From assembly GCF_006346335.1 (NCBI RefSeq), contig NZ_VDMC01000002.1, positions 186,001-250,000 of the forward strand: DNA of 64,000 bases. The letters are read 5' to 3'. Source of the stretch: Aequorivita sinensis. GTDB lineage: Bacteria; Bacteroidota; Bacteroidia; Flavobacteriales; Flavobacteriaceae. A program made the position numbers and the translations under genes. The notes under the pieces were generated by a model that worked only from the letters and a program-made list of their open reading frames with translations, was not told where the DNA came from and did not search any database. Positions 56,658 to 64,000 of this stretch are shown here, in pieces (the first letter of the stretch is position 1; each line of letters begins with the position of its first letter).

Positions 56658-57326
56658 CTAAAATAATTTATAAAGTGTTGTAACTATAACCCCTGGACGG
56701 TCTTTTAATTGAATAGCTAACAATTGTTTTTCATCAATTACTTTCATGTTAAATGGAGGCAGCAACAAATTAATTCCACTCTGATTTTTCAGCCTAATTC
56801 CTTGTCCTGATATTATATCTTTATTAGGAATGAATTCTCCCTCGGGTAGATGTTCTGTTAAAACAACATATTTATAAGCGCCTAGCTTACTTACTATTTG
56901 TTGTACTTCGGAATTCGATAAATGCTGAAGTACTTGCCTAAGCAACACACAATCAGCTAAGGGTAAGTTATCAACAGCAACATCTAAGCAATAAAATTCT
57001 AAGTTTTCTGCTTTAAAAAGTGATTTGTTACGTTGAATTAACGCTTCAACAATATCTACTCCTATATATTTTTCAGTTTGTTTAAATAATTCTTTCCCTA
57101 TATTAAAATCACCGCAACCTAAATCACAAACTGTGATAGGTGCTTCAAAAGAATTTAGAAAAGAAGTTACCACATCAATATATGGATTTACTAAATCTGG
57201 GTGATGTGAACCTTCTCCTGAATAAAAATCAGTGTTATTATTTCCCCAAAGCTTCTTTTCATATACCTGAGTCATCGCTGCTTTGGTGGGCCATGGCTTT
57301 TTTATTTTCTTATTTTCCTTCTTCAA
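56658..57326 (-). CDS. Class I SAM-dependent methyltransferase
   Basis: A 222-residue protein with SAM motif I as TVCDLGCGDFNIGKELF near 80, an acidic motif IGVDIVEALI near 100, and motif IV as ADCVLLRQVLQHLSN near 128. The first possible start is a TTG at 57326, and an ATG at 57275 (before the block TQVYEKKLWGNN) is an alternative that would remove 17 basic residues; I cannot decide between them. The substrate is unknown. No partner gene is near. Confidence 0.85.
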   Translation of the reverse strand: MKKENKKIKKPWPTKAAMTQVYEKKLWGNNNTDFYSGEGSHHPDLVNPYIDVVTSFLNSFEAPITVCDLGCGDFNIGKELFKQTEKYIGVDIVEALIQRNKSLFKAENLEFYCLDVAVDNLPLADCVLLRQVLQHLSNSEVQQIVSKLGAYKYVVLTEHLPEGEFIPNKDIISGQGIRLKNQSGINLLLPPFNMKVIDEKQLLAIQLKDRPGVIVTTLYKLF

Positions 57327-57453
57327 AATAGATAAGTTAATTCAGCATATTACTTTTTAAAACTCCAATTTAATCTATAAAAATTGATTTATAAACAGGT
57401 TATAGTTTCTATATAAAAACTTAAAAGAATTTAGCCTACACGATAAAAAGAAA

Positions 57454-57510
57454 CGCCATCAACAAAATTATCAATGTTAACTTACATTGCATTTAATTTT
57501 ATTGATGGCG
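57454..57510 (-). terminator. Long hairpin terminator of the T9SS gene
   Basis: A 57-base hairpin: CGCCATCAA with TTGATGGCG, AAAATTA with TAATTTT and CAATGT with ACATTG, with small internal loops. On the minus strand it is followed by TTTCTTTTT, so it ends the gene at 57585-58502. Confidence 0.8.
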
Positions 57511-57584
57511 CTTATAGCGGTCCTAATTCTGAAATTAAAGTCGATACTTATATAGTCTCACTATTTAAAACTTAATCAGAGTAA

Positions 57585-58502
57585 TTATTTTTTAATAAAC
57601 TTTTTTGTTACAGGTCCATTCTGAGTGTCTAACTGCAATAAGTAAATTCCATTTTGTAAATGACTCAAATCAATTTGGTTTGTGAATTCATTGAATTGCT
57701 CTAGTTTTTTTCCTGAAATATCAAAAATTGTAAGGCTATTTGCTTCCTCTAATCCACTCAAGTTTAAAACACTTTCTACTGGATTAGGATAAATGTTCCA
57801 TGAAGTAGCACTCACATCTTGTACACCAAGAGGAGCATAATTTATTGAAATATCGTCGAAAAATGCACTACCCGAAAAATTGTCGTGTGCAAATCTTAAA
57901 TCATCAATATTGTACAATAATGCACCTTCGTGTTTAAGCTCTCCATTCAAGTAGTAAGATACTACTTCTCCCTCTCCAGAAATTGCAATATCATACCAAG
58001 TATCTTCTTGCCAGTTTCCAATTTCTGTAACGATGAATTCATCTCCTGCATTCTCTAGTATTAGGATTCTTCCGTCGTAAGAGAAATAAATTTCTAAAAC
58101 TAATTTTTCGTCCACAATGCTACCACATTCTAATGCAAAAATAGATGAGTTAGCTCCTGGTGGATTCGCAACATTTATGCTATAACTCATAGAAAAATTT
58201 GTTCTGTCTAAAGGTGTATCTAAAGAGTGAAAAGCTCCCATAATAGGTAATGGTTGCGAAGATGCTTGTGGATCGTGATTAATCTTTAAAGATCTTTCTC
58301 CAATTTTGGCCAATTCATCTGTAATTATCTGTAGTTCGGTTCTTTCACCATTTCCAAGTCCTGTTGTTGTCCATCCTTGCTGTCCGTCAATATTACCTAA
58401 AGTATACCCCTCTTCAGCCTCGAAGGAAAAGTATTCTTGAGCATTAACTAGAGAGACGTTGAGAATAGATACTAATACTAATAAAGTGTAAAATTTTTTC
58501 AT
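57585..58502 (-). CDS. Secreted LamG-like protein with T9SS type A sorting domain
   Basis: A 305-residue exported protein: signal peptide MKKFYTLLVLVSILNVSLVNAQ, a concanavalin-like (LamG) jelly roll of about 200 residues (EDTWYDIAISGEGEVVSYYL and FSGSAFFDDISIN are typical), and a T9SS sorting domain starting YPNPVESVLNLSGLEE and ending GPVTKKFIKK. The jelly roll suggests binding to a polysaccharide or protein; no hydrolase site is seen. The type IX system would carry it to the cell surface. It is a single gene with a long hairpin terminator. Confidence 0.88.
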   Translation of the reverse strand: MKKFYTLLVLVSILNVSLVNAQEYFSFEAEEGYTLGNIDGQQGWTTTGLGNGERTELQIITDELAKIGERSLKINHDPQASSQPLPIMGAFHSLDTPLDRTNFSMSYSINVANPPGANSSIFALECGSIVDEKLVLEIYFSYDGRILILENAGDEFIVTEIGNWQEDTWYDIAISGEGEVVSYYLNGELKHEGALLYNIDDLRFAHDNFSGSAFFDDISINYAPLGVQDVSATSWNIYPNPVESVLNLSGLEEANSLTIFDISGKKLEQFNEFTNQIDLSHLQNGIYLLQLDTQNGPVTKKFIKK

Positions 58503-58643
58503 GATATTTTTTTTGATTTAGCTAACAAACTTAATATTTTTCAATTTGCTCTTAAAATTGTTATAAGGGTTATTTCAACTTTTAACAGTATTCAAATAAG
58601 TTTGTATTATTAAAGTTTTAGAATTCTAAATTAAGGGTATGAT

Positions 58644-59888
58644 TTAGATGATAAGATGTGTAAATAAGTCTTTATTTCCATTTAAATATTGATAGGTATA
58701 TTTTTTGGAATTTAGTTTTTCTTCAATGTGTAATAAGTCTTTCTTATTTTGCAATTCAATTCCTACTACCACTGGTCCAATTTCCTTGTTGTTTTTTTTG
58801 GAATATTGAAAATAGGCTATATCATCATTAGGGCCTAAAATTTGATTCATAAATTCTCTTAAAGCTCCTGGACGTTGTGGAAACTGTAATAAAAAATAAT
58901 GCTTTAAGCCTTCATATAGAAGTGAACGTTCCTTTATTTCTTCGGTTCTTGTAATGTCGTTATTGCTACCGCTTATCACACAAACCACATTTTTCCCTTT
59001 AATTTTATCTTTATAAAAATCAAGAGCAGAAATAGTTAATGCACCAGCAGGTTCTACGATTATTGCCTCTTCATTGTACAGCCGTAGTATAGTTGTGCAA
59101 ATTTTCCCTTCAGGAACAAGAATAATATCGTCTAAAGTGTCCTTACAAACTTTAAAAGTTTTATCGCCTACCCGTTTAACCGAAGCCCCATCAACAAATT
59201 TATCTATTTCCTCTAGGGTTGTATTCGTGTTTTTTTCAATAGAATTTTTCATAGAAGGAGCTCCGGCAGGTTCTACTCCAATAATTTTTGTTTGCGGACT
59301 CAACTTTTTAAAAACTGTGCTTACACCAGCAGCTAGTCCTCCTCCACCAATTGGTAGAAATAAATAATCTATAGCATTTTCTGAGTCATCCAATAATTCT
59401 AAACCAATAGTCCCCTGCTCTGCCATTACTTTTTCATCATCGAATGGATGAATAAAAATCGCATCATTTTTATCACAAAAACGACTAGCTTCCTCAAATG
59501 ATTCATCAAAAGTGTCACCCTTTAATACTATGGTAACTTTATCTTTTCCAAAGAGTTTTACTTGTTTAGTTTTTTGAAGTGGTGTTGTTACGGGCATAAA
59601 AATCGTCGCGCTTATATTTAGTTTATTACAAGCATAAGCAACTCCTTGTGCGTGGTTTCCAGCACTTGCACAAACTACTCCTTTTGGTTTTTCATTTTTG
59701 GTTAACGAAACTATTTTGTTGTATGCTCCTCTTAATTTATACGAGCGTACAGGTTGCAAATCTTCTCGTTTTAAGAAAACCTGAGCGGAAAATTCCTCGC
59801 TCAAGTTTTCATTTTTCATTAATGGGGTGTGAACCGCAATGTTTTTTATACGTTCTCTAGCTTCGTATATTTTTTCTAATAGCTCCAT
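58644..59888 (-). CDS. ilvA: Threonine ammonia-lyase
   Basis: Turns threonine into 2-oxobutanoate, the entry to isoleucine. I start it at the ATG at 59888 (MELLEKIYEARERI), giving 414 residues; the first base of this codon overlaps the ilvC stop codon, so the genes are translationally coupled. The PLP lysine is in PVRSYKLRGAYNK near 46, and the glycine loop in LFLPIGGGGLAAG near 175. A C-terminal ACT-like domain of about 75 residues (LLQFPQRPGALREFM near 325) should sense isoleucine, marking the biosynthetic or single-ACT form. It is the last gene of the ilv operon. Confidence 0.95.
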   Translation of the reverse strand: MELLEKIYEARERIKNIAVHTPLMKNENLSEEFSAQVFLKREDLQPVRSYKLRGAYNKIVSLTKNEKPKGVVCASAGNHAQGVAYACNKLNISATIFMPVTTPLQKTKQVKLFGKDKVTIVLKGDTFDESFEEASRFCDKNDAIFIHPFDDEKVMAEQGTIGLELLDDSENAIDYLFLPIGGGGLAAGVSTVFKKLSPQTKIIGVEPAGAPSMKNSIEKNTNTTLEEIDKFVDGASVKRVGDKTFKVCKDTLDDIILVPEGKICTTILRLYNEEAIIVEPAGALTISALDFYKDKIKGKNVVCVISGSNNDITRTEEIKERSLLYEGLKHYFLLQFPQRPGALREFMNQILGPNDDIAYFQYSKKNNKEIGPVVVGIELQNKKDLLHIEEKLNSKKYTYQYLNGNKDLFTHLII

Positions 59889-60931
59889 TATTGTTTTGGT
59901 CTTAATTTTCTTACTTCTAATCCGGTTTGCCACAACTCGCTGTTTTTCATCACGTTTAATTCTTCTTCCAATTTTGTGCGATAATCAGGTTTGCTATTGG
60001 CTTCAATAACTATCTCAGCTTCTTTTCCTGAAACAACACTGTCATACAATTCATTTAAAACTGGTTCAGTGGCTTCGCGAAACTTTCCTTTCCAATCCAA
60101 CGCACCACGTTGTGCCGTGGTTGAACAATTTGCGAACATCCAATCCATTCCGTTATCAGCTATTAGGGGCATTAAACTTTGAGTGAATTCTTCTACTGTT
60201 TCATTAAATGCTTCACTAGGGGAATGTCCGCGCTGGCGAAGAACAGTATATTGTGCCTCAAAAATTCCAGCAACAGCTCCCATTAGAACTCCGCGCTCTC
60301 CAGTTAGGTCGCTATAAACTTCTTTCTGAAAAGTTGTTTCAAATAAATACCCAGAACCAATTGCAATTCCTAAAGCTAAAACTCGCTCTTTCGCGTTTCC
60401 TGTTGCATCTTGAAATACCGCATAACTAGAGTTTAAGCCCTGCCCGTTTAAAAACAAACTTCTAAGTGAGGTCCCAGAACCTTTTGGTGCGACTAAAACT
60501 ACATCCACATCTTTCGGTGGTACTATGCCTGTTTTCTCGTGAAATGTTACCCCAAATCCGTGAGAAAAATATAACGCTTTTCCTTTAGTTAAGTGTTTTT
60601 TTATCCCATCCCAGGCCTGGATTTGTCCAGCATCGGAAAGTAAATTCATTACTATTGTAGCTTTCTCACAAGCTTCTTCTACTTCAAATAATGTTTTTCC
60701 TTCTTCCCAGCCATCTGCTAATGCTTTTTTCCAACTTCCAGTACCTTTACGTTGTCCTACAATTACATTTACGCAATTGTCTTTTAAATTTAGGGCTTGT
60801 CCTGGACCTTGTACTCCATAACCAATTACCGCTACCGTTTCATTTTTTAATACTTCTTGTGCTTTATTAAGTGGAAACTCATCCCTTTTTACTACGTTTT
60901 CTAGTACTCCTCCAAAATTTATTGTTGCCAT
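59888..60931 (-). CDS. ilvC: Ketol-acid reductoisomerase
   Basis: Converts acetolactate and acetohydroxybutyrate to dihydroxy-acids with NADPH. The 347-residue product has the Rossmann loop VAVIGYGVQGPGQALNLKD near 33, the NADPH-phosphate loop VGQRKGTGSWKK near 57, and the metal site in SDLTGERGVLMGAVAGIFEA near 205. It is the short class I form, unlike the 490-residue class II form of enterobacteria. It is the fourth gene of the operon and overlaps ilvA by one base. A strong hairpin lies in the 78-bp gap to ilvN. Confidence 0.97.
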   Translation of the reverse strand: MATINFGGVLENVVKRDEFPLNKAQEVLKNETVAVIGYGVQGPGQALNLKDNCVNVIVGQRKGTGSWKKALADGWEEGKTLFEVEEACEKATIVMNLLSDAGQIQAWDGIKKHLTKGKALYFSHGFGVTFHEKTGIVPPKDVDVVLVAPKGSGTSLRSLFLNGQGLNSSYAVFQDATGNAKERVLALGIAIGSGYLFETTFQKEVYSDLTGERGVLMGAVAGIFEAQYTVLRQRGHSPSEAFNETVEEFTQSLMPLIADNGMDWMFANCSTTAQRGALDWKGKFREATEPVLNELYDSVVSGKEAEIVIEANSKPDYRTKLEEELNVMKNSELWQTGLEVRKLRPKQ

Positions 60932-60958
60932 TTTTTCTGTATTTGTTATTCGTTATTT

Positions 60959-60997
60959 ATGTCTCCTCGAGCCAAGTTTAAAGGCTCGACCAGACAT
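60959..60997. repeat. Palindromic element between ilvN and ilvC
   Basis: ATGTCT-CC-TCGAGCC (60959-60973), 9 bases, GGCTCGA-CC-AGACAT (60983-60997): two perfect stems of 7 and 6 bp separated by a symmetric two-base mismatch. There is no T-run, so it is not a standard terminator. It looks like a short interspersed palindrome. Confidence 0.6.
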
Positions 60998-61009
60998 CTA
61001 TTAATCTGT

Positions 61010-61543
61010 TTATAATTTGTGATTTGATTCTTCTAGTTCTTTTAGATATGTACTAAACTCTTTCATCGGTTTAGTAACCGCCACTCTTCCAGAGCGTGCA
61101 AACTCAAGTACTCCATAAGGTTTCAAGTTTTCGAATAACAATTGAGTTTCTGCTACGTGCCCAGTTTTTTCAATAACCATAAATTGTGGATCAACGGTTA
61201 GTATTCTAGCATGATGTTCTCGGATTACTTTTTCAACATCACCATTGGTTAAGCTTGCTGTTTTAATTTTGTACAAGGCAATTTCTTGATGTACTACTTC
61301 CGAATCTTCGTGTACAAAGGCTTTAAACACATCGATTAATTTTTCCAGCTGCCCGACAACTTTATCGACCTGCTCTCTAGTTGTTCTTAAAACTATGGTA
61401 TATCTAAACACTCCTTTCACTTCCGATTCTGAAGCTGTAATACTATCGATGTTTAAATGTCTACGCGTAAAGATTATCGTGACGCGATTCATCATCCCGA
61501 TACTATTCTCTGTAAATACTGATACTGTATATGTTTTTTTCAT
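61010..61543 (-). CDS. ilvN: Acetolactate synthase small (regulatory) subunit
   Basis: A 177-residue regulatory subunit. The N-terminal ACT domain reads FTENSIGMMNRVTIIFTRRH near 9 and NIDSITASESEV near 32, and the C-terminal part (about 90-170) is the ALS_ss_C domain. It binds valine or a related branched-chain amino acid and controls IlvB. It lies 6 bp after ilvB on the same transcript, so the two should be made in matched amounts. Confidence 0.96.
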   Translation of the reverse strand: MKKTYTVSVFTENSIGMMNRVTIIFTRRHLNIDSITASESEVKGVFRYTIVLRTTREQVDKVVGQLEKLIDVFKAFVHEDSEVVHQEIALYKIKTASLTNGDVEKVIREHHARILTVDPQFMVIEKTGHVAETQLLFENLKPYGVLEFARSGRVAVTKPMKEFSTYLKELEESNHKL

Positions 61544-61549
61544 TTCTTT

Positions 61550-63244
61550 TTAGTTTAATCGCACTTCTGAAACTGAGGCACCAGTGGTCATCATTGGGAA
61601 GACATTTTCTTCCTTTGCCACCATTACTTCCAATAGGTAAGATCCGTTGTGATTTAACATTTTTAATAATCCATTTTTTAAATCCTTTCGGGCTTCAACT
61701 TTACTCGCTTCAATACTATAAGCCTGAGAAAGTGCTACAAAGTCCGGACTTACCATATTTGTGAATGAATAGCGTTTTTCAAAAAACATCTGTTGCCATT
61801 GACGCACCATTCCTAAAAAACGATTGTTTAAAATGATGACTTTTAGATTGACATCACTTTGCATAATGGTGCCTAATTCTTGCAATGTCATTTGAAAACC
61901 ACCATCCCCAATTATCGCTACCACAGGTTTATCCGGCGCGCCGAATTTTGCTCCTATAGCCGCGGGAAGTGCAAAGCCCATAGTCCCTAATCCACCAGAG
62001 GTTACGTTGCTTTTAGTTTTGTTGTATTGATAATACCTAGCGGTCATTATTTGATGTTGCCCGACATCGGTAACTACTATTGCTTCTCCGTTGGTAAGTT
62101 CAGAAAGCATTTTAACTACTTCATCCATTTTCAATTCTTCTGAATGATCTTCTTTTGCACTTTCCTGAAGAGTTTCAACTTCTATTTTTTTAGCATCTCT
62201 AAACTCTTGTAACCAAGAGGTATGTTGCTTTGCGTCAACTAAATCAATTAAAATTCTTAAGGCTTCCTTTGCATCGGAATGTACAGCCACATCCGCTTTA
62301 ATTATTTTATTCAATTCGGCAGCATCGATGTCAATATGAACCACTTTTGCTTGATTGGCATACCTTGAAACATCACCAGTAACTCTGTCGTCGAAACGCA
62401 TTCCGATAGCAACTAGCACATCGCATTCATTTGTTTTAATATTAGGAGCGTAATCTCCGTGCATTCCTAAAAATCCGACGTATTGCGGGTGGTTATTAGG
62501 AAATGCTCCTAGCCCCAAAAGTGTTGATGCCACTGGAATTCCAGACTTTTCAGCAAACTCCAGCAACTCTTCTTCTGCATTAGAAAGCATTATACCTTGA
62601 CCAATAAGTAAATAAGGTTTTTTGGCTTCATTTATTAATTTCGCGGCTTCTTCAACAACGGACTTATTTAACTTAGGTCTTGGATAATAACTACGGATAT
62701 TTGTGCATTTTTTATAATCGAAGTCTGTTTCGCTAAACTGCGCATCCTTGGTTATATCTATTAATACAGGACCAGGACGGCCAGATTGAGCGATATAAAA
62801 TGCTTTGGCAATTGCCTCAGGAATGTCTTCGGCTTTAGTTACTTGGCAATTCCATTTGGTTATTGGCATAGAAATACCCACTACATCAGTTTCTTGAAAA
62901 GCATCCGTTCCCAAAAGATGTGAAGCCACTTGTCCTGTAATACAAACCAAAGGAGTTGAGTCTATCATTGCATCGGCTAAACCTGTGATTAAATTGGTAG
63001 CTCCAGGTCCAGAAGTTGCGAAAACCACACCTGTTTTCCCTGAAGTTCTCGCGTATCCTTGTGCTGCGTGAATCGCGCCTTGTTCGTGACGCACTAAAAT
63101 ATGATTCACTGTACTTTCATAATCATACAAAGCATCATATATCGGCATTATGGCTCCTCCTGGATAACCGAAAATTGTATCAACTTGCTCGACTAATAAC
63201 GATTCTACTACAGCCTGCGCACCTGTTAATTTTGTTAAGTTCAT
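61550..63244 (-). CDS. ilvB: Acetolactate synthase large (catalytic) subunit
   Basis: A 564-residue thiamine-diphosphate enzyme that condenses pyruvate with a second 2-oxoacid. Marks: TIFGYPGGAIMPIYDAL near 23, the catalytic Glu in LVRHEQGAIHAAQGYAR near 53, FAD/oxidase-like middle domain, and the ThDP motif GDGGFQMTLQELGTIM near 445 with its closing NN (ILNNRFLG). It lies 20 bp after ilvD and 6 bp before ilvN, in the normal Bacteroidota order. Confidence 0.97.
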   Translation of the reverse strand: MNLTKLTGAQAVVESLLVEQVDTIFGYPGGAIMPIYDALYDYESTVNHILVRHEQGAIHAAQGYARTSGKTGVVFATSGPGATNLITGLADAMIDSTPLVCITGQVASHLLGTDAFQETDVVGISMPITKWNCQVTKAEDIPEAIAKAFYIAQSGRPGPVLIDITKDAQFSETDFDYKKCTNIRSYYPRPKLNKSVVEEAAKLINEAKKPYLLIGQGIMLSNAEEELLEFAEKSGIPVASTLLGLGAFPNNHPQYVGFLGMHGDYAPNIKTNECDVLVAIGMRFDDRVTGDVSRYANQAKVVHIDIDAAELNKIIKADVAVHSDAKEALRILIDLVDAKQHTSWLQEFRDAKKIEVETLQESAKEDHSEELKMDEVVKMLSELTNGEAIVVTDVGQHQIMTARYYQYNKTKSNVTSGGLGTMGFALPAAIGAKFGAPDKPVVAIIGDGGFQMTLQELGTIMQSDVNLKVIILNNRFLGMVRQWQQMFFEKRYSFTNMVSPDFVALSQAYSIEASKVEARKDLKNGLLKMLNHNGSYLLEVMVAKEENVFPMMTTGASVSEVRLN

Positions 63245-63264
63245 TTTCCTTTTTTAAGTAATTA

Positions 63265-64000
63265 TTAATCCGTTACACATCCTGTTGAAGCACATGAAAC
63301 ACATTTGGCATATTTGTATAAAACTCCTTTAGTTGCTTTGAGGTTTGGACGTTTCCATTCTTCCTTTCGTTTGGATAACTCCTCTTCACTTACTTTTAAA
63401 TGAAGTGTATTATTTTTTGTATCAATAGTGATAGAGTCTCCATCCTTTACCAAAGCAATAGTTCCTCCGTCATAGGCTTCAGGGGTTATATGGCCAACTA
63501 CAAATCCATGTGTGCCCCCTGAAAATCTTCCATCGGTAATTAATGCCACATCTTTTCCTAATCCTGCACCCATAATAGCGGAAGTTGGTTTTAACATCTC
63601 TGGCATACCAGGACCACCTTTTGGTCCGCAAAAACGGATTACTACTACATTGCCAGTTTTTACTTCTCGCGTTTTTATACCTGTAATAGCTGCATATTCA
63701 TCGTCATAAACTTTGGCTGTACCTTCAAAATAACTCCCTTCATTCCCGCTGATTTTTGCCACTGATCCTTTTGAAGCGAGATTTCCGAAAAGAATTTGTA
63801 AGTGTCCCGTAGGTTTTAATGGATTATTTAAGGAATGAAAAACATCCTGACCTACAGTTAAATTTGAGACATCTGCTAAGTTTTCAGCAACTGTTTTTCC
63901 TGTAACCGTCAAGCAATCGCCGTGTAGTAAATTATTTTCCAATAAATATTTCATCACCGCTGGAACTCCGCCAACTGCGTGTAAATCCTCCATTAAATAT
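63265..64000 (-). CDS. ilvD: Dihydroxy-acid dehydratase, C-terminal part (cut by window edge)
   Basis: The frame stays open to the right edge of the window, so the start lies outside; the ATG at 63993 is an internal codon within [13 protein letters not shown]. The visible 244 residues are the C-terminal part of the IlvD/Edd family, with [20 protein letters not shown] near 145 and [19 protein letters not shown] near 170, which form the substrate-binding region. It makes the 2-oxoacids used for isoleucine and valine, using an Fe-S cluster bound in the missing N-terminal half. It appears to be the first gene of the visible ilv operon; the operon promoter is not in the window. Confidence 0.95.
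   Translation of the reverse strand, partial: YLMEDLHAVGGVPAVMKYLLENNLLHGDCLTVTGKTVAENLADVSNLTVGQDVFHSLNNPLKPTGHLQILFGNLASKGSVAKISGNEGSYFEGTAKVYDDEYAAITGIKTREVKTGNVVVIRFCGPKGGPGMPEMLKPTSAIMGAGLGKDVALITDGRFSGGTHGFVVGHITPEAYDGGTIALVKDGDSITIDTKNNTLHLKVSEEELSKRKEEWKRPNLKATKGVLYKYAKCVSCASTGCVTD

Noticed and set aside
63265-64000. Leader peptide or T-box control for the ilv operon
   Set aside because: The start of ilvD and the upstream region lie outside the window, so nothing can be said.
1-64000. Prophage, integron, transposon or antiphage defence island
   Set aside because: No transposase, integrase, recombinase, restriction or toxin-like gene was found, and base composition looks even throughout; the window is core chromosome.

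Overview
The window is a 64 kb piece of a low-GC chromosome from the phylum Bacteroidota, almost certainly family Flavobacteriaceae. The evidence is: T9SS C-terminal sorting domains on secreted proteins; promoters of the Bacteroidota type (TTG/TTTG, about 20 bp, TAnnTTTG), one of them almost perfect in front of a tRNA cluster; little sign of Shine-Dalgarno sequences; a bacillithiol gene (bshA); and MlaD, LptD and TamB proteins of the Bacteroidota type. The genus cannot be read from the sequence. It is core chromosome: I see no phage, transposase, integrase, CRISPR array, toxin-antitoxin pair or polyketide/peptide cluster.

Layout. 0-8 kb: the end of mutS2, a DCC-family thiol oxidoreductase, a secreted protein, a dicarboxylate/amino-acid symporter, aroC, a YdiJ-like FAD/Fe-S dehydrogenase and a small outer-membrane barrel. 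8-19 kb: an M19-like metallopeptidase converging on a long minus-strand run (19,088 down to 9,607): cell-wall amidase, mlaD, a membrane Fe-S protein, a small HAD protein, a CCG-domain Fe-S protein, a conserved protein of unknown function, a secreted NagZ-like/serine-hydrolase fusion and bshA. The two Fe-S genes together look like a split ETF:menaquinone oxidoreductase. 19-31 kb: lptD, ridA, tamB, tsaD, rsmE, a DUF4159 protein, an AI-2E family permease and a THUMP-like methyltransferase. 32.3-32.8 kb: tRNA-Ser(GCU), tRNA-Pro(UGG) and tRNA-Arg(UCU) with promoter and terminators. 32.8-50.4 kb: a 7TM-HD phosphodiesterase, thiolase, NlpC/P60 peptidase, TPR protein, gyrA, clpC, a T9SS protein, hutH, a TlpA-like lipoprotein, nnrD/E, a protein of unknown function and a J-domain/KTSC protein. 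50.5-57.4 kb: two RNA helicases (one DbpA-like), a GNAT, an arsenic pair (arsC-like and acr3), trmL, a cupin and a methyltransferase. 57.5-64 kb: another T9SS protein and the branched-chain amino-acid operon ilvD(partial)-ilvB-ilvN-ilvC-ilvA.

How the genes work together. The 8-31 kb part is rich in envelope functions: LptD, MlaD and TamB for outer-membrane lipid and protein assembly, and amidase plus NagZ/AmiE-like fusion for peptidoglycan. The ilv genes form a complete isoleucine/valine route apart from the transaminase. Several neighbouring genes in 17.9-31.1 kb start with TTG or GTG, and the tamB start cannot be settled by any standard start codon.

I did not find a clearly new biological system. 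The observations best worth checking are the split ETF:menaquinone oxidoreductase, the NagZ-AmiE type fusion, an ArsR-type operator in front of an ars pair that has no arsR, an M19-like protein with an altered metal motif, and several unexplained inverted repeats between genes.
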